The translations under genes were made by a program, and so were the position numbers. 64,000 bases of DNA from Achromobacter veterisilvae (GTDB lineage Bacteria; Pseudomonadota; Gammaproteobacteria; Burkholderiales; Burkholderiaceae_B): positions 17,914 to 81,913 of the forward strand of contig NZ_UFQC01000029.1 in NCBI RefSeq assembly GCF_900496975.1. Reading direction: 5' to 3'. Shown piece by piece: positions 25,687-35,193 of the stretch (its first letter is position 1; each line of letters opens with the position of its first letter). The notes under the pieces were generated by a model. That model did not search any database. It had not been told where the DNA came from and was given only the letters and a program-made list of their open reading frames with translations.

Positions 25687-26823
25687 ATGGATTCCCTGAG
25701 CCTGACCGTAGAAACCGACCTGTCCCGCATCGACGCCCTGCAATGGGACGCGCTGGCGGGCGACCAGCCCTTCTTGCGCCATGCATTCCTGCGCGCGCTG
25801 CACGAAACCGGCTGCGCCACGCCGGAAACCGGATGGGCGCCGCACTATCTGGCGCTCTGGCGGGACGAGACGCTGGCCGCCGCGGCCCCGCTCTACCTGA
25901 AGTCGCATTCGCGCGGCGAATACGTGTTCGATTACGCCTGGGCCGACGCCTTCCAGCGCCACGGGCTGCGCTATTACCCCAAGCTGCTGTCGGCCATCCC
26001 GTTCACCCCCGTGACCGGCCCCCGGCTTCTGGCGCGCACCGACGAAGACCGCGACACGCTGGTGCGCGGGCTGGTCGCCTTCGCGGAACAGATCCAGGTG
26101 TCGTCGCTGCACCTGCTGTTTCCCGCGGATGCCGATATGCGCGCCCTGCGCGAGGCCGGCTTCATGATCCGGGAAAGCGTGCAGTTCCACTGGACCAACC
26201 CGGGCTACGCCGACTTCGACGCCTTTCTCGCCGCCATGAGCCACGACAAGCGCAAGAAGATCCGGCAGGACCGCAAGAAGGTCGCCGCGGCCGGGCTGTC
26301 GTACCGCTGGCTGCGCGGCGTGGAGATCGGCGAGGCCGAACTCGGTTTCTTCTATGAATGCTATTGCCGCACCTATTTCAGCCACGGCAACCCGCCCTAT
26401 CTGAGCCGCGATTTCTTCCAGCGGGCGCACCGCGAACAGGCCGAGGCCTTCGTGCTGATCCTGGCCGAGCGCGACGGCCGGCCGGTGGCGGCGGCGCTGA
26501 ACCTGGCGGGAGGCGATGCGCTCTACGGCCGCTACTGGGGCGCGACCGAATACGTGCCGGGGCTGCATTTCGAGACCTGCTACATGCAGGCCATCGCCTA
26601 TTGCATCGCGCACGGCATCGCGCGCTTCGAAGGCGGCGCCCAGGGCGAGCACAAAATGGCGCGCGGGCTCCTGCCCACGCCCACCTGGTCCGCGCACTGG
26701 GTCGCCCACCCCGGATTCGCGGACGCGATCCGGACGTTCCTGGACGAGGAAACGGCGGCGGTGGCGGACTACCTGGACGAACTGGAGGCGCACACCCCGT
26801 TCAAGCGGCCCGCCGAAGGCTAG
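25687..26823 (+). CDS. FemAB-like GNAT acyltransferase (DUF482)
   Basis: A 378-residue protein of the DUF482/FemAB-like family, made of two GNAT folds. Recognisable segments are FLRHAFLRALHETG near the N-terminus, MSHDKRKKIRQDRKKV (about 190-205), and GGAQGEHKMARGLLPT near the C-terminus. Family members are widespread in proteobacteria and are presumed to transfer an acyl or aminoacyl group; the substrate is unknown. ATG 25687 fits the usual start; longer frames run into the divergent DUF455 gene. It converges on the DUF1854 gene, with 10 bases between stops. Confidence 0.85.
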   Translation: MDSLSLTVETDLSRIDALQWDALAGDQPFLRHAFLRALHETGCATPETGWAPHYLALWRDETLAAAAPLYLKSHSRGEYVFDYAWADAFQRHGLRYYPKLLSAIPFTPVTGPRLLARTDEDRDTLVRGLVAFAEQIQVSSLHLLFPADADMRALREAGFMIRESVQFHWTNPGYADFDAFLAAMSHDKRKKIRQDRKKVAAAGLSYRWLRGVEIGEAELGFFYECYCRTYFSHGNPPYLSRDFFQRAHREQAEAFVLILAERDGRPVAAALNLAGGDALYGRYWGATEYVPGLHFETCYMQAIAYCIAHGIARFEGGAQGEHKMARGLLPTPTWSAHWVAHPGFADAIRTFLDEETAAVADYLDELEAHTPFKRPAEG

Positions 26824-26833
26824 CGGCGCAGGC

Positions 26834-27304
26834 CTACAGAAAGTGGTCGAGCAGCCTGCGGCTGTGCTTGTCCAGCGACTGGATGTCGCGCACCAGATAG
26901 AAAATGCCGTGGCTGTCCGCGATCAGCAGCGTCTGCGGGCTGAGGCGGCGGATATCTTCTTCGCCGCGCAGCGTGAACGACGTGGGGCCCCGGTCGGTAT
27001 CGACCTTCCAGGTGCTGGGCGTGGCGAACGTGGACACGCTGGCCAGCCTGCGGATCTCGGGCATGAATTCCCGGCTCGCCAGCTCTTCCTCGATCAGCGC
27101 CCGCTGCGGCGCCGGCACGTCGGACAGGTGCTCGATCCAGGCCAGTTCGCGCCCGTCGCCGGTCACCAGCGACAGGCCTCGGCCCGCCTCGCTGATCGGG
27201 AATGCGCGCACGGGGATGACCCCCTCGTGAATATCGCCGTCGGCGGATTGGAATTCCAGACGCCCGAAGGCGTTGCGGCGCAACTGAAAGGACGGCAAGG
27301 TCAT
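26834..27304 (-). CDS. DUF1854 protein associated with cyanophycin loci
   Basis: A 156-residue soluble protein with the DUF1854 pattern: LRRNAFGRLEF, HEGVIPVRAFPIS, GRELAWI, REFMPEI and a C-terminal SLDKHSRRLLDHFL. The family is regularly encoded next to a dedicated ABC transporter and cyanophycin synthetases, as here, and is named for that association; its biochemical role is unknown. It follows the ABC transporter gene by 21 bases on the same strand, so the two probably form one transcript. A regulatory or adaptor subunit of the transporter is the simplest guess. Confidence 0.87.
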   Translation of the reverse strand: MTLPSFQLRRNAFGRLEFQSADGDIHEGVIPVRAFPISEAGRGLSLVTGDGRELAWIEHLSDVPAPQRALIEEELASREFMPEIRRLASVSTFATPSTWKVDTDRGPTSFTLRGEEDIRRLSPQTLLIADSHGIFYLVRDIQSLDKHSRRLLDHFL

Positions 27305-27325
27305 GACGATAATCCGGGTTCCGCG

Positions 27326-29611
27326 TCAGGCCACGGCGGCCATGTCTTCGCTGCCCGACGCTTGCGCGTCGGCCTCGGCCTGGCGCGCCTGCGCCTGGTA
27401 GAGCCGATAGTAGGCGCCTTCCCGGGCCATGAGCGCTTCGTGCGGCCCCTGCTCGACGATCTGGCCGCGATCCAGCACCACTAGGCGGTCCGCCTTGCGC
27501 AGCGTACTCAGGCGGTGGGCGATGGCGATCGTGGTGCGTCCGCGCACCAGGTTGTCCAGCGCCTTCTGGATTTCCTTTTCGGTCGTGGTGTCCACCGACG
27601 AGGTGGCCTCGTCCAGGATCAGGATGCGCGGATCGATCAGCAGCGCGCGCGCGATCGAGATGCGCTGGCGTTCGCCGCCGGACAGCGCCTGGCCGCGTTC
27701 GCCGACCAGCGAGTCGTAGCCGTGGGGCAGCCGCAGGATGAATTCGTGGGCGTGCGCGGCGCGCGCCGCCGCCACGATCTCGTCGCGCGTGGCTTCGGGC
27801 TTGCCGTAGGCGATGTTCTCGGCAATGGTGCCGAAGAACAGGAACGGCTCTTGCAGCACCAGCCCGATGTTGCGCCGGTAGTCGGCCACGCGCACCGAAC
27901 GGATGTCGGCGCCGTCCACCAGCACCGCGCCTTCGGACACGTCGTAGAAACGGCAGATCAGGTTAATCAGGGTGCTCTTGCCCGAGCCGCTGTGGCCCAC
28001 CAGGCCGATCATCTCGCCCGGGGCGATGTTCAGGTTCAGGCCGCGGATGACCTGGCGGTTGCCGTAGCGGAAACCCACGTCGCGCAGTTCGATGCGGCCG
28101 TTGACTTGCGGCAGCCTGGCGGGATTCTGCGGCTCCGGCACGCTGGACACGTGGTCGAGGATGTCGAAGATGCGCTTGGCGCCGGCGGCCGCTTTTTGCG
28201 TGACCGACACGATGCGGCTCATCGAATCCAGGCGCATGTAGAAGCGCCCGATATAGGCCAGGAAGGCGGCCAGCACGCCGACGGTGATCTGCTTCTGCGA
28301 CACCTGCCAGATGCCGAAGATCCACACCACCAGCAGGCCGACTTCGGTCAGCAGCGTGACGGTGGGCGAGAACAGCGACCAGGTGGTGTTGACGCGATCG
28401 TTGACTTCCAGGTTGCGGTTGTTGGCCTCGCGAAAGCGCGCGACCTCGCGCTTTTCCTGCGCGAACGCCTTGACCACCCGGATGCCGGGAATCGTGTCGG
28501 CCAGCACATTGGTGATCTCGGACCAGATGCGATCGACCTTTTCGAACCCGTGGCGCAGCCGGTCGCGCACGGCGTGGATCATCCAGATGATGAAGGGCAG
28601 CGGCACCAGCGTGACCAGCGCCAGCCATGGGTTGATGGATATCAGGATGATCGCCGTCATCGCGATCATCAGGATGTCGGTGGCGAAATCCAGCAGGTGC
28701 AGCGACAGGAATACGCAGATGCGGTCGGTTTCGCTGCCGATGCGCGAGATCAGGTCGCCGGTGCGCTTGCCGCCGAAATACTCCAGCGACAACTGCTGCA
28801 AGTGTTCGTACGTGGTGGTGCGCAGGTCTGCGCCGATGCGCTCGCTGACCCAGGCCAGGATGTAGGTCCGGGCCCAGCCCAGCCCCCAGGCCAGGAACGC
28901 CGACGCCAGCAGGCCGCCCAGGTAGAGGCGGACCTTGTCGTAGTCGATGGGCGCGCCGTTCTGGAACGGGATCAGCACGTCGTCCATCAGCGGCATGGTC
29001 AGGTACGGCGGCACCAGGGTGGCCGCCGTGCCCATCAGGGTCAGCAGGAACCCGGCCAGCAGGGGGCCGCGGTAGGGCCGCGCGAAGCGCCACAGGCGCA
29101 GCAGCGCCCAGGTGGTCGAGGGCGCCGCCTGTTCCTGGTTGCAGGCGGGGCACTCTTCCGCGCCCGCCGGAATAACGTTATTGCAAATCGTGCAGTGGCG
29201 TTCCGCCGGTTCCTCGGCCCGCAGGCCGGACAGGCGGATGGCCTGCTGGGTTTCGAACTGGGCCAGCAGGCGCAGCGCGGCCGGGTTGCGGGCCAGGGTG
29301 AAACGCCACACGCCCAGGCGGGCGGCGTCGTCGTGCAATTCCAGCAGCGCGGCGCCGGCGTGGTCGGTCAGGCTGAGCTTTAATTGGGGGCCATATACCC
29401 AGGATTCCCAGCCGGCATCGTCGGGGCGGCGGGCGAGCAAGCGGCGGTCGGTGGCGGCGACCAGGCCCGGTTGGAACTTCAACCGCTGATCCAGGTCTAT
29501 TTCAACCCAGGCCAGCAGTGTTTCGCCATCGGCCAGTTCGGCGCGGATTTCATCCCGCCAGCGGGCAGGAAAGGCTTCGGCAAGGCCGGAAAGCAGGTGT
29601 GGTTTTTTCAT
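27326..29611 (-). CDS. Cyanophycin-associated ABC transporter with N-terminal domain and zinc ribbon
   Basis: A 761-residue exporter-type half-transporter. Ahead of the membrane domain is an extra domain of about 130 residues and a zinc ribbon (C140, C143, C154, C157). Six helices follow (about 170-470), then the ATPase with Walker A GHSGSGKST (about 535), LSGGERQ and ILILDEATSSVD. The extra N-terminal module separates it from ordinary lipid or drug exporters and matches the transporter family linked to cyanophycin genes. It lies divergent from the two synthetase genes and may move a precursor, dipeptide or regulator. The substrate is not known. Confidence 0.88.
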   Translation of the reverse strand: MKKPHLLSGLAEAFPARWRDEIRAELADGETLLAWVEIDLDQRLKFQPGLVAATDRRLLARRPDDAGWESWVYGPQLKLSLTDHAGAALLELHDDAARLGVWRFTLARNPAALRLLAQFETQQAIRLSGLRAEEPAERHCTICNNVIPAGAEECPACNQEQAAPSTTWALLRLWRFARPYRGPLLAGFLLTLMGTAATLVPPYLTMPLMDDVLIPFQNGAPIDYDKVRLYLGGLLASAFLAWGLGWARTYILAWVSERIGADLRTTTYEHLQQLSLEYFGGKRTGDLISRIGSETDRICVFLSLHLLDFATDILMIAMTAIILISINPWLALVTLVPLPFIIWMIHAVRDRLRHGFEKVDRIWSEITNVLADTIPGIRVVKAFAQEKREVARFREANNRNLEVNDRVNTTWSLFSPTVTLLTEVGLLVVWIFGIWQVSQKQITVGVLAAFLAYIGRFYMRLDSMSRIVSVTQKAAAGAKRIFDILDHVSSVPEPQNPARLPQVNGRIELRDVGFRYGNRQVIRGLNLNIAPGEMIGLVGHSGSGKSTLINLICRFYDVSEGAVLVDGADIRSVRVADYRRNIGLVLQEPFLFFGTIAENIAYGKPEATRDEIVAAARAAHAHEFILRLPHGYDSLVGERGQALSGGERQRISIARALLIDPRILILDEATSSVDTTTEKEIQKALDNLVRGRTTIAIAHRLSTLRKADRLVVLDRGQIVEQGPHEALMAREGAYYRLYQAQARQAEADAQASGSEDMAAVA

Positions 29612-29868
29612 TGGTACGCATACCGGGCCAGGACTCTGCCCTACTAGGCAACCGGTTCGCCACCGGGAGGCGGGAAACGTGTCCCTTCCTTACAACACAA
29701 CGAGTTCACGCCTTGAAGGCGTCGTATAGTATCAGCCGATTTTTCTAATTAGGAATATCTGGGATCCCCCACTCGTTGGCATTATTCTAAAGTCGCAACC
29801 CCAATAAATTCGCGGTCTTGCATAGGGGCGTCCGCGCGTGCCAACCTGCTTCTTCAGCAAATTAAAAC
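29612..29868. other. Intergenic region between divergent cyanophycin operons
   Basis: 257 bases separate the ABC transporter and first synthetase starts. The centre is AT-richer than its surroundings and holds a CTAATTAG palindrome at 29745-29752. I could not find a convincing paired -35/-10 for either direction. Confidence 0.4.
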
Positions 29869-32484
29869 ATGAAAAAGAAAGACATTGAATTTCTCGATGT
29901 CGTGGCTTTGCGCGGCCCGAACATTTGGACGTATCGCCCGGTCCTGGAAGCATGGGTGGATATCGGTGAGCTGGAAGACTACCCCTCCAACACCATCCCG
30001 GGCTTCTACGAACGCCTGACCGCATGGCTGCCCACGCTGATCGAGCACCGCTGCAGTCCGGGGGTGCGGGGCGGGTTCCTGTCCCGCGTGAAGGAAGGCA
30101 CCTGGCCGGGCCACATTCTCGAACACGTCACGCTGGAACTGCAGAACCTGGCCGGGCTGCGCGGCGGCTTCGGCAAGGCCCGCGAGACCTCCACCCGCGG
30201 CGTCTACAAGGTCGTCGTGCGCGCCTGGCAGGAACAGGTCACCCGCGCCGCCCTGAACGAAGCCCGCGACCTGGTCATGGCCGCCATCGAAGACCGTCCT
30301 TTCGACGTCCCCGCCACCGTCTCGAAGCTGCGCGGCCTGATCGACAGGCACTGCCTGGGCCCCAGCACCGCCTGCATCGTGGACGCGGCCGACGACCGCG
30401 ACATCCCCTATATCCGGCTGTTCGAGGGCAACCTCGTGCAGTTCGGCTACGGGTCGGCCCAGCGCCGCATCTGGACCGCCGAAACCGACCGCACCAGCGC
30501 CATCGCCGAGGGCATCTCGCGCGACAAGGACCTGACCAAGGAACTGCTGTCGACCTGCGGCGTGCCCGTGCCCGAAGGCCGCCTGGTCGAGAGCGAGGAA
30601 GACGCCTGGGAAGCGGCCGAGGACATCGGCCTGCCCGTGGTCGTGAAGCCCTATGACGGCAACCACGGCCGCGGCGTGTTCACCAACCTGACCACCCGCG
30701 AGGAAGTGGTGTCGGCCTACCGCGTGGCCGTCGACGAAGGCAGCGGCGTGATCGTCGAGCGCTTCGTGCTGGGCAACGAGCACCGCCTGCTGGTCGTGGG
30801 CGACCGCATGGTGGCCGCCGCCGCCGGCGAGCCCGCCTGGGTGACGGGCGACGGCAAGTCCACCATCATCGAACTGATCGACAGCCAGATCAACACCGAT
30901 CCGCGACGCGGCCGCACCGAGAACCACCCGCTGAACCCGGTTCGCCTGGATTCGGCCGCCCGGCTGGAGATCGCGCGCCAGGGCCTGTCCGAAGACGGCA
31001 TTCCGCCCGAGGGCCAGCGCGTGCTGGTGCAGCGCAGCGGCAACGTCGCCTTCGACGTGACCGACCGCGTGCATCCCAGCGTCGCGGCCACCGTGACCCT
31101 GGCCGCGCGCATCGTGGGCCTGGACATCGCCGGCGTGGACCTGGTGGCCGAGGACATCTCCCGCCCGCTGGACGAGCAGCGCGGCGCCATCGTCGAGGTC
31201 AATGCCGGCCCCGGCCTGCTGATGCACTTGAAGCCGGCCGACGGCGCGCCGCGCCCCGTGGGCCGCGCCATCGTCGACCACCTGTTCCCCGACGGCGACA
31301 CCGGCCGCATCCCCATCGTGGGCGTGGCCGGCACCAACGGCAAGACCGTCGTGGCGCGCCTGGTGGCCCGCCTGCTGTACCTGTCGGGCAAGCGCACCGG
31401 CCTGGCTTGCAGCGAAGGCCTCTACCTCGACCGCCGCCTGGTGCAGAAAGGCGACCGCGCCGATTTCGACTCGGGCACGCGCCTGCTGATGAACCGCAAC
31501 CTGGACGCCGCCGTCATCGAAAACGACAGCGGCGTGATCCTGGGCCAGGGCCTGTCCTACGACCGCTGCCAGGTGGGCGTGGTCACCAATATCGACGACG
31601 CCGACCATCTGGGCGATTTCGACATCAACGAAACGGACCGCATGTTCAATGTGTTCCGCACCCAGGTCGACGTGGTGCTGCCGACCGGCGCGGCCGTGCT
31701 GAACGCGCGCGATCCGCGCGTGGTGGAGATGGCCGAGCTGTGCGACGGCGCCGTGATCTTCTTCGGCATCGACCCCGCCCTGCCCGCCATCGCCGAACAC
31801 CTGCTGCAGGACGGCCGCGCGGTGTTCGTGCGCGACGGCGGCATCGTGCTGGCGCAGGGAACCCGCGAGGAAAGGCTCGCCGCCGTGGCCGCCATTCCGC
31901 TGACCCATGGCGGGCGCGTGGCCTTCCAGGTCGAGAACGTGCTGGCCGCGGTGGGCGCGGCCTGGGCGCTGGACATCCCGGTCGAACTGATCCGCGCCGG
32001 CATCGAAACCTTCGATATCGACCAGGCCGACGCGCCGTGGCAATTCACGCTGTTCGAACGCAACGGCAGCACCGTGGTGGTGGACGACGTGCACAACGCC
32101 TCGGCGCTGCGTCCGCTGATCGCCGCGATCGACCAGTTCCCGGCGACCTTGCGCGCCGCCGTCTATTCGGGCGGCGCCGACCGGCGCGACCAGGACCTGA
32201 TCGAGCAGGGCAAGCTGCTGGGCGACGCGTTCGACCGCGTCGTGCTCTACGACGACCTCACCGTGCGCAGCAAGCGCCCGGCGGGCCAGGCGCGCGCGCT
32301 GCTGCGCCAGGGCCTGGCGCAAGGCGCCCGCGTGAAGGAAGTCCAGGAAGAGCCCGACCACGGCAAGGCCATCGAAAGCCAGCTCAACGGCATCGCGGCG
32401 GGCGACTTCGTCCTGCTGCAATCGGACGAGGCGTTCTCCGGCCCCACCATCGACCTGGTCCGCCGCTGGATTCAGCAATACTGA
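29869..32484 (+). CDS. cphA: Cyanophycin synthetase, first copy
   Basis: An 871-residue CphA-type enzyme. It has the N-terminal CphA domain (ALRGPNIWTY; GTWPGHILEHVTLELQ near 80-95), an ATP-grasp domain (about 220-470, with PVVVKPYDGNHGRGV) and a Mur-ligase-like domain with P-loop GTNGKT (about 488-493). Cyanophycin synthetases build a poly-Asp backbone with Arg side chains: the ATP-grasp part adds Asp, the Mur part adds Arg. The N-domain and ATP-grasp look canonical. In the Mur part, the usual DDHLGLGG-type segment reads DADHLGDFDINETDRM, which is unusual. The next gene, a diverged copy, follows after 60 bases. Confidence 0.93.
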   Translation: MKKKDIEFLDVVALRGPNIWTYRPVLEAWVDIGELEDYPSNTIPGFYERLTAWLPTLIEHRCSPGVRGGFLSRVKEGTWPGHILEHVTLELQNLAGLRGGFGKARETSTRGVYKVVVRAWQEQVTRAALNEARDLVMAAIEDRPFDVPATVSKLRGLIDRHCLGPSTACIVDAADDRDIPYIRLFEGNLVQFGYGSAQRRIWTAETDRTSAIAEGISRDKDLTKELLSTCGVPVPEGRLVESEEDAWEAAEDIGLPVVVKPYDGNHGRGVFTNLTTREEVVSAYRVAVDEGSGVIVERFVLGNEHRLLVVGDRMVAAAAGEPAWVTGDGKSTIIELIDSQINTDPRRGRTENHPLNPVRLDSAARLEIARQGLSEDGIPPEGQRVLVQRSGNVAFDVTDRVHPSVAATVTLAARIVGLDIAGVDLVAEDISRPLDEQRGAIVEVNAGPGLLMHLKPADGAPRPVGRAIVDHLFPDGDTGRIPIVGVAGTNGKTVVARLVARLLYLSGKRTGLACSEGLYLDRRLVQKGDRADFDSGTRLLMNRNLDAAVIENDSGVILGQGLSYDRCQVGVVTNIDDADHLGDFDINETDRMFNVFRTQVDVVLPTGAAVLNARDPRVVEMAELCDGAVIFFGIDPALPAIAEHLLQDGRAVFVRDGGIVLAQGTREERLAAVAAIPLTHGGRVAFQVENVLAAVGAAWALDIPVELIRAGIETFDIDQADAPWQFTLFERNGSTVVVDDVHNASALRPLIAAIDQFPATLRAAVYSGGADRRDQDLIEQGKLLGDAFDRVVLYDDLTVRSKRPAGQARALLRQGLAQGARVKEVQEEPDHGKAIESQLNGIAAGDFVLLQSDEAFSGPTIDLVRRWIQQY

Positions 32485-32544
32485 CAATATCCGCGCGCCC
32501 CGCCAGAGCGCGGGCGCGCCGTGAGCTAGACAGGAATACCTGCC

Positions 32545-35115
32545 ATGGAAGTTTCCCGTATCCGAGCACTGCGCGGCCCCAACCTGTGGAGCAAGAACAC
32601 GGCGATCGAGGCCATCGTCTCTTGCGCCGACGCCGAATGCTCCATCGACAACCTGCCGGAATTCGAAGCGCGCCTGCGCGCGCGGCTGCCGCAGACCGGG
32701 CTGCTGCGCCCCGAAGGCCACCAGGACGCGGTGTCCATCGCGCACGTGCTGCAGATCGCCGCGCTGACGATGCAGGCGCACGCCGGCTGCCCCGTCACGT
32801 TCGGCCGCACCGCCTCCACCATCGAGCCGGGCGTGTTCCAGGTGGTGGTGGAATACAGCGAGGAAGAGGTCGGCAGGCTGGCGATGGAACTGGCCCAGGT
32901 GCTGGTGCGCGCCGCGCTGGACGACGCGCCGTTCGACCTGGCCGACGCGCTGAAGCGCCTGCGCGACCTGGACGAAGACGTGCGCCTGGGGCCCAGCACC
33001 GGCTCCATCGTGAACGCCGCCGTCGCGCGCAACATCCCCTACCGCCGCCTGACGCAAGGCAGCATGGTGCAGTTCGGCTGGGGCAGCAGGCAGCGCCGCA
33101 TCCAGGCCGCCGAAACGGACCTGACCAGCGCCATCTCCGAGTCCATCGCGCAGGACAAGGACCTGACGAAAATGCTGCTGGACGCCGCCGGCGTGCCGGT
33201 GCCGATGGGGCGTTCGGTCACCACCGCCGAGGAAGCCTGGGCCGCGGCCCAGGAACTGGGCGGCCCGGTGGTCGTCAAGCCGCGCGACGGCAGCCAGGGG
33301 CGCGGCGTCGCCGTCAACATCGAAACGCGCGAACGCGTGATCCAGGCCTTCGAAGCCGCCGAGGAAATCAGCTCGGAAGTCATCGTTGAGCGCTATATCC
33401 CCGGCCACGATTTCCGCCTGCTGGTGGTGGGCGGCGCGCTGGTGGCGGCGTCGCGCCGCGATCCGCCGCAGGTCACGGGCGACGGGCAGCAGACCATCCG
33501 CCAATTGGTGGAGCAGGTCAACGCCGACCCGCTGCGCGGCGACGGCCACGCGACCTCGCTGACCAAGATCCGCTTCGACGACATCGCCCTGGCCACGCTC
33601 AAGAAGCAGGGCTTCGACGCCGACTCCGTGCCGCCCGCCGGCACGCTGATCTTCCTGCGCAACAACGCCAACCTGAGCACCGGCGGATCGGCCACCGACG
33701 TGACCGACGAGGTGCATCCCGAGATGGCGGCGCGCGCGGTGTCCGCGGCCCGCATGATCGGACTGGACATCTGCGGCGTGGACGTGGTGGCCGAAAGCGT
33801 GCTGTATCCGCTCGAGGACCAGCATGGCGGCGTGGTGGAAGTGAATGCCGCGCCCGGCCTGCGCATGCACCTGAACCCGTCGTTCGGCAAGGGCCGCCCG
33901 GTGGGCGAGGCCATCATCGCCAACATGTACGCCGACGGCGACGACGGCCGCATTCCGGTGGTGGCGGTGGCTGGCACCAACGGCAAGACGACCACGGTGC
34001 GGCTGACCGCCCATCTGCTGGGCGCGGCCGGCAACCGCGTCGGCATGACGAATTCCGACGGCGTCTACGTGAACGGCCTGCGCATCGATACGGGCGACTG
34101 CAGCGGCCCGCGCAGCGCCCGCAGCGTGCTCATGCATCCGGACGTGGACGCGGCCGTGTTCGAGACCGCGCGCGGCGGCATCCTGCGCGAAGGGCTGGCG
34201 TTCGACCGCTGCAACGTGGCCATCGTCACGAACATCGGCATGGGCGACCACCTGGGCCTGGGCTACATCAGCACGGTGGAAGACCTGGCCGTGGTCAAGC
34301 GCGTGATCGTGCAGCACGTGCATCCCACGGGCACCGCGGTCCTGAACGCGGCCGATCCCATCGTGGCCGAAATGGCCGCCAGTTGCCCGGGCTCGATCAC
34401 GTATTTCGCCGAGGACCGCAACCATCCCGTGATGGCGACGCATCGCGCCCAGGGCCTGCGCGCCGTGTACCGCGACGGCGACGCGATCGTGGCCGCGCAG
34501 GGCGCCGAAGAAATCCGCTACCCGCTGGCCGGCATTCCCCTCACCCGCGACGGCGCGATCACCTTCCAGGTCGAGAACGCCATGGCCTCGATCGCCGCGG
34601 CCTGGGCGCTGGGCCTGGACCAGGACGTCATCCGCCGCGGCCTGGCCACCTTCGTCAACGATGCGCAGACCGCACCCGGGCGCTTCAACGTGTTCGATTA
34701 CCGCGGCGCCACGGTGATCGCGGACTACGGCCACAATCCCGACGCGATCCTCGCGCTGGTCCGCGCGGTGGACGCCATGCCCGCCAGGCGCCGCTCCGTC
34801 GTCATCAGCGGCGCGGGCGACCGGCGCGACGAAGACATCCGCATGCAGACCGAGATTCTCGGCGAAGCCTTCGACGACGTGGTGCTCTACCAGGACCAGT
34901 GCCAGCGCGGCCGCGCCGACGGCGAGGTGCTGGCGCTGCTTCAGTTGGGCCTGGCCAACGCCACCCGCAGCAAGCACGTCGAGGAAATCCACGGCGAGTT
35001 CCTGGCGATCGACACCGCCCTGGCCCGGCTTGCTCCCGGCGACCTGTGCCTGATCCTGGTGGACCAGGTGGAAGAAGCGCTGGCGCACATCGCAAGCCGC
35101 ATCGCGCAGGCCTGA
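32545..35115 (+). CDS. Cyanophycin synthetase, second copy (CphA')
   Basis: An 856-residue paralogue of the preceding enzyme with the same three-domain order. The Mur-type domain looks canonical (GTNGKTTT near 476-483; GDHLGLGYISTVEDLA). The N-domain is diverged: the GTWPGHILEH-type segment of the first copy is replaced by QDAVSIAHVLQIAALTMQ. The ATP-grasp glycine loop reads PVVVKPRDGSQGRGV instead of DGNHGRGV. Paired cphA/cphA' genes are known in betaproteobacteria. Each copy appears strong where the other is altered, so a joint enzyme is possible. A 15-bp perfect hairpin closes the operon. No cyanophycinase gene lies in the window. Confidence 0.92.
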   Translation: MEVSRIRALRGPNLWSKNTAIEAIVSCADAECSIDNLPEFEARLRARLPQTGLLRPEGHQDAVSIAHVLQIAALTMQAHAGCPVTFGRTASTIEPGVFQVVVEYSEEEVGRLAMELAQVLVRAALDDAPFDLADALKRLRDLDEDVRLGPSTGSIVNAAVARNIPYRRLTQGSMVQFGWGSRQRRIQAAETDLTSAISESIAQDKDLTKMLLDAAGVPVPMGRSVTTAEEAWAAAQELGGPVVVKPRDGSQGRGVAVNIETRERVIQAFEAAEEISSEVIVERYIPGHDFRLLVVGGALVAASRRDPPQVTGDGQQTIRQLVEQVNADPLRGDGHATSLTKIRFDDIALATLKKQGFDADSVPPAGTLIFLRNNANLSTGGSATDVTDEVHPEMAARAVSAARMIGLDICGVDVVAESVLYPLEDQHGGVVEVNAAPGLRMHLNPSFGKGRPVGEAIIANMYADGDDGRIPVVAVAGTNGKTTTVRLTAHLLGAAGNRVGMTNSDGVYVNGLRIDTGDCSGPRSARSVLMHPDVDAAVFETARGGILREGLAFDRCNVAIVTNIGMGDHLGLGYISTVEDLAVVKRVIVQHVHPTGTAVLNAADPIVAEMAASCPGSITYFAEDRNHPVMATHRAQGLRAVYRDGDAIVAAQGAEEIRYPLAGIPLTRDGAITFQVENAMASIAAAWALGLDQDVIRRGLATFVNDAQTAPGRFNVFDYRGATVIADYGHNPDAILALVRAVDAMPARRRSVVISGAGDRRDEDIRMQTEILGEAFDDVVLYQDQCQRGRADGEVLALLQLGLANATRSKHVEEIHGEFLAIDTALARLAPGDLCLILVDQVEEALAHIASRIAQA

Positions 35116-35138
35116 GCCGCCCCGGCGGCGGCCCAATA

Positions 35139-35170
35139 GGAAACGGGGCGCCCCTGGGCGCCCCGTTTCC
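35139..35170. terminator. Perfect 15-bp hairpin between cyanophycin operon and small lipoprotein gene
   Basis: GGAAACGGGGCGCCC (35139-35153) is exactly complementary to 35156-35170, with a two-base CT spacer that must open to a larger loop. No T-run follows on either side, but it lies between two convergent genes and probably ends or stabilises both transcripts. Confidence 0.7.
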
Positions 35171-35193
35171 ATGTTTGCGCGGCGTCCGCCGGC

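Noticed and set aside
29854..35172. A very long open frame antisense to both cyanophycin synthetases
   Set aside because: It mirrors the two real genes, has low-complexity His/Arg/Gly-rich sequence and no domain motifs. Such frames arise from the strong GC third-position bias.
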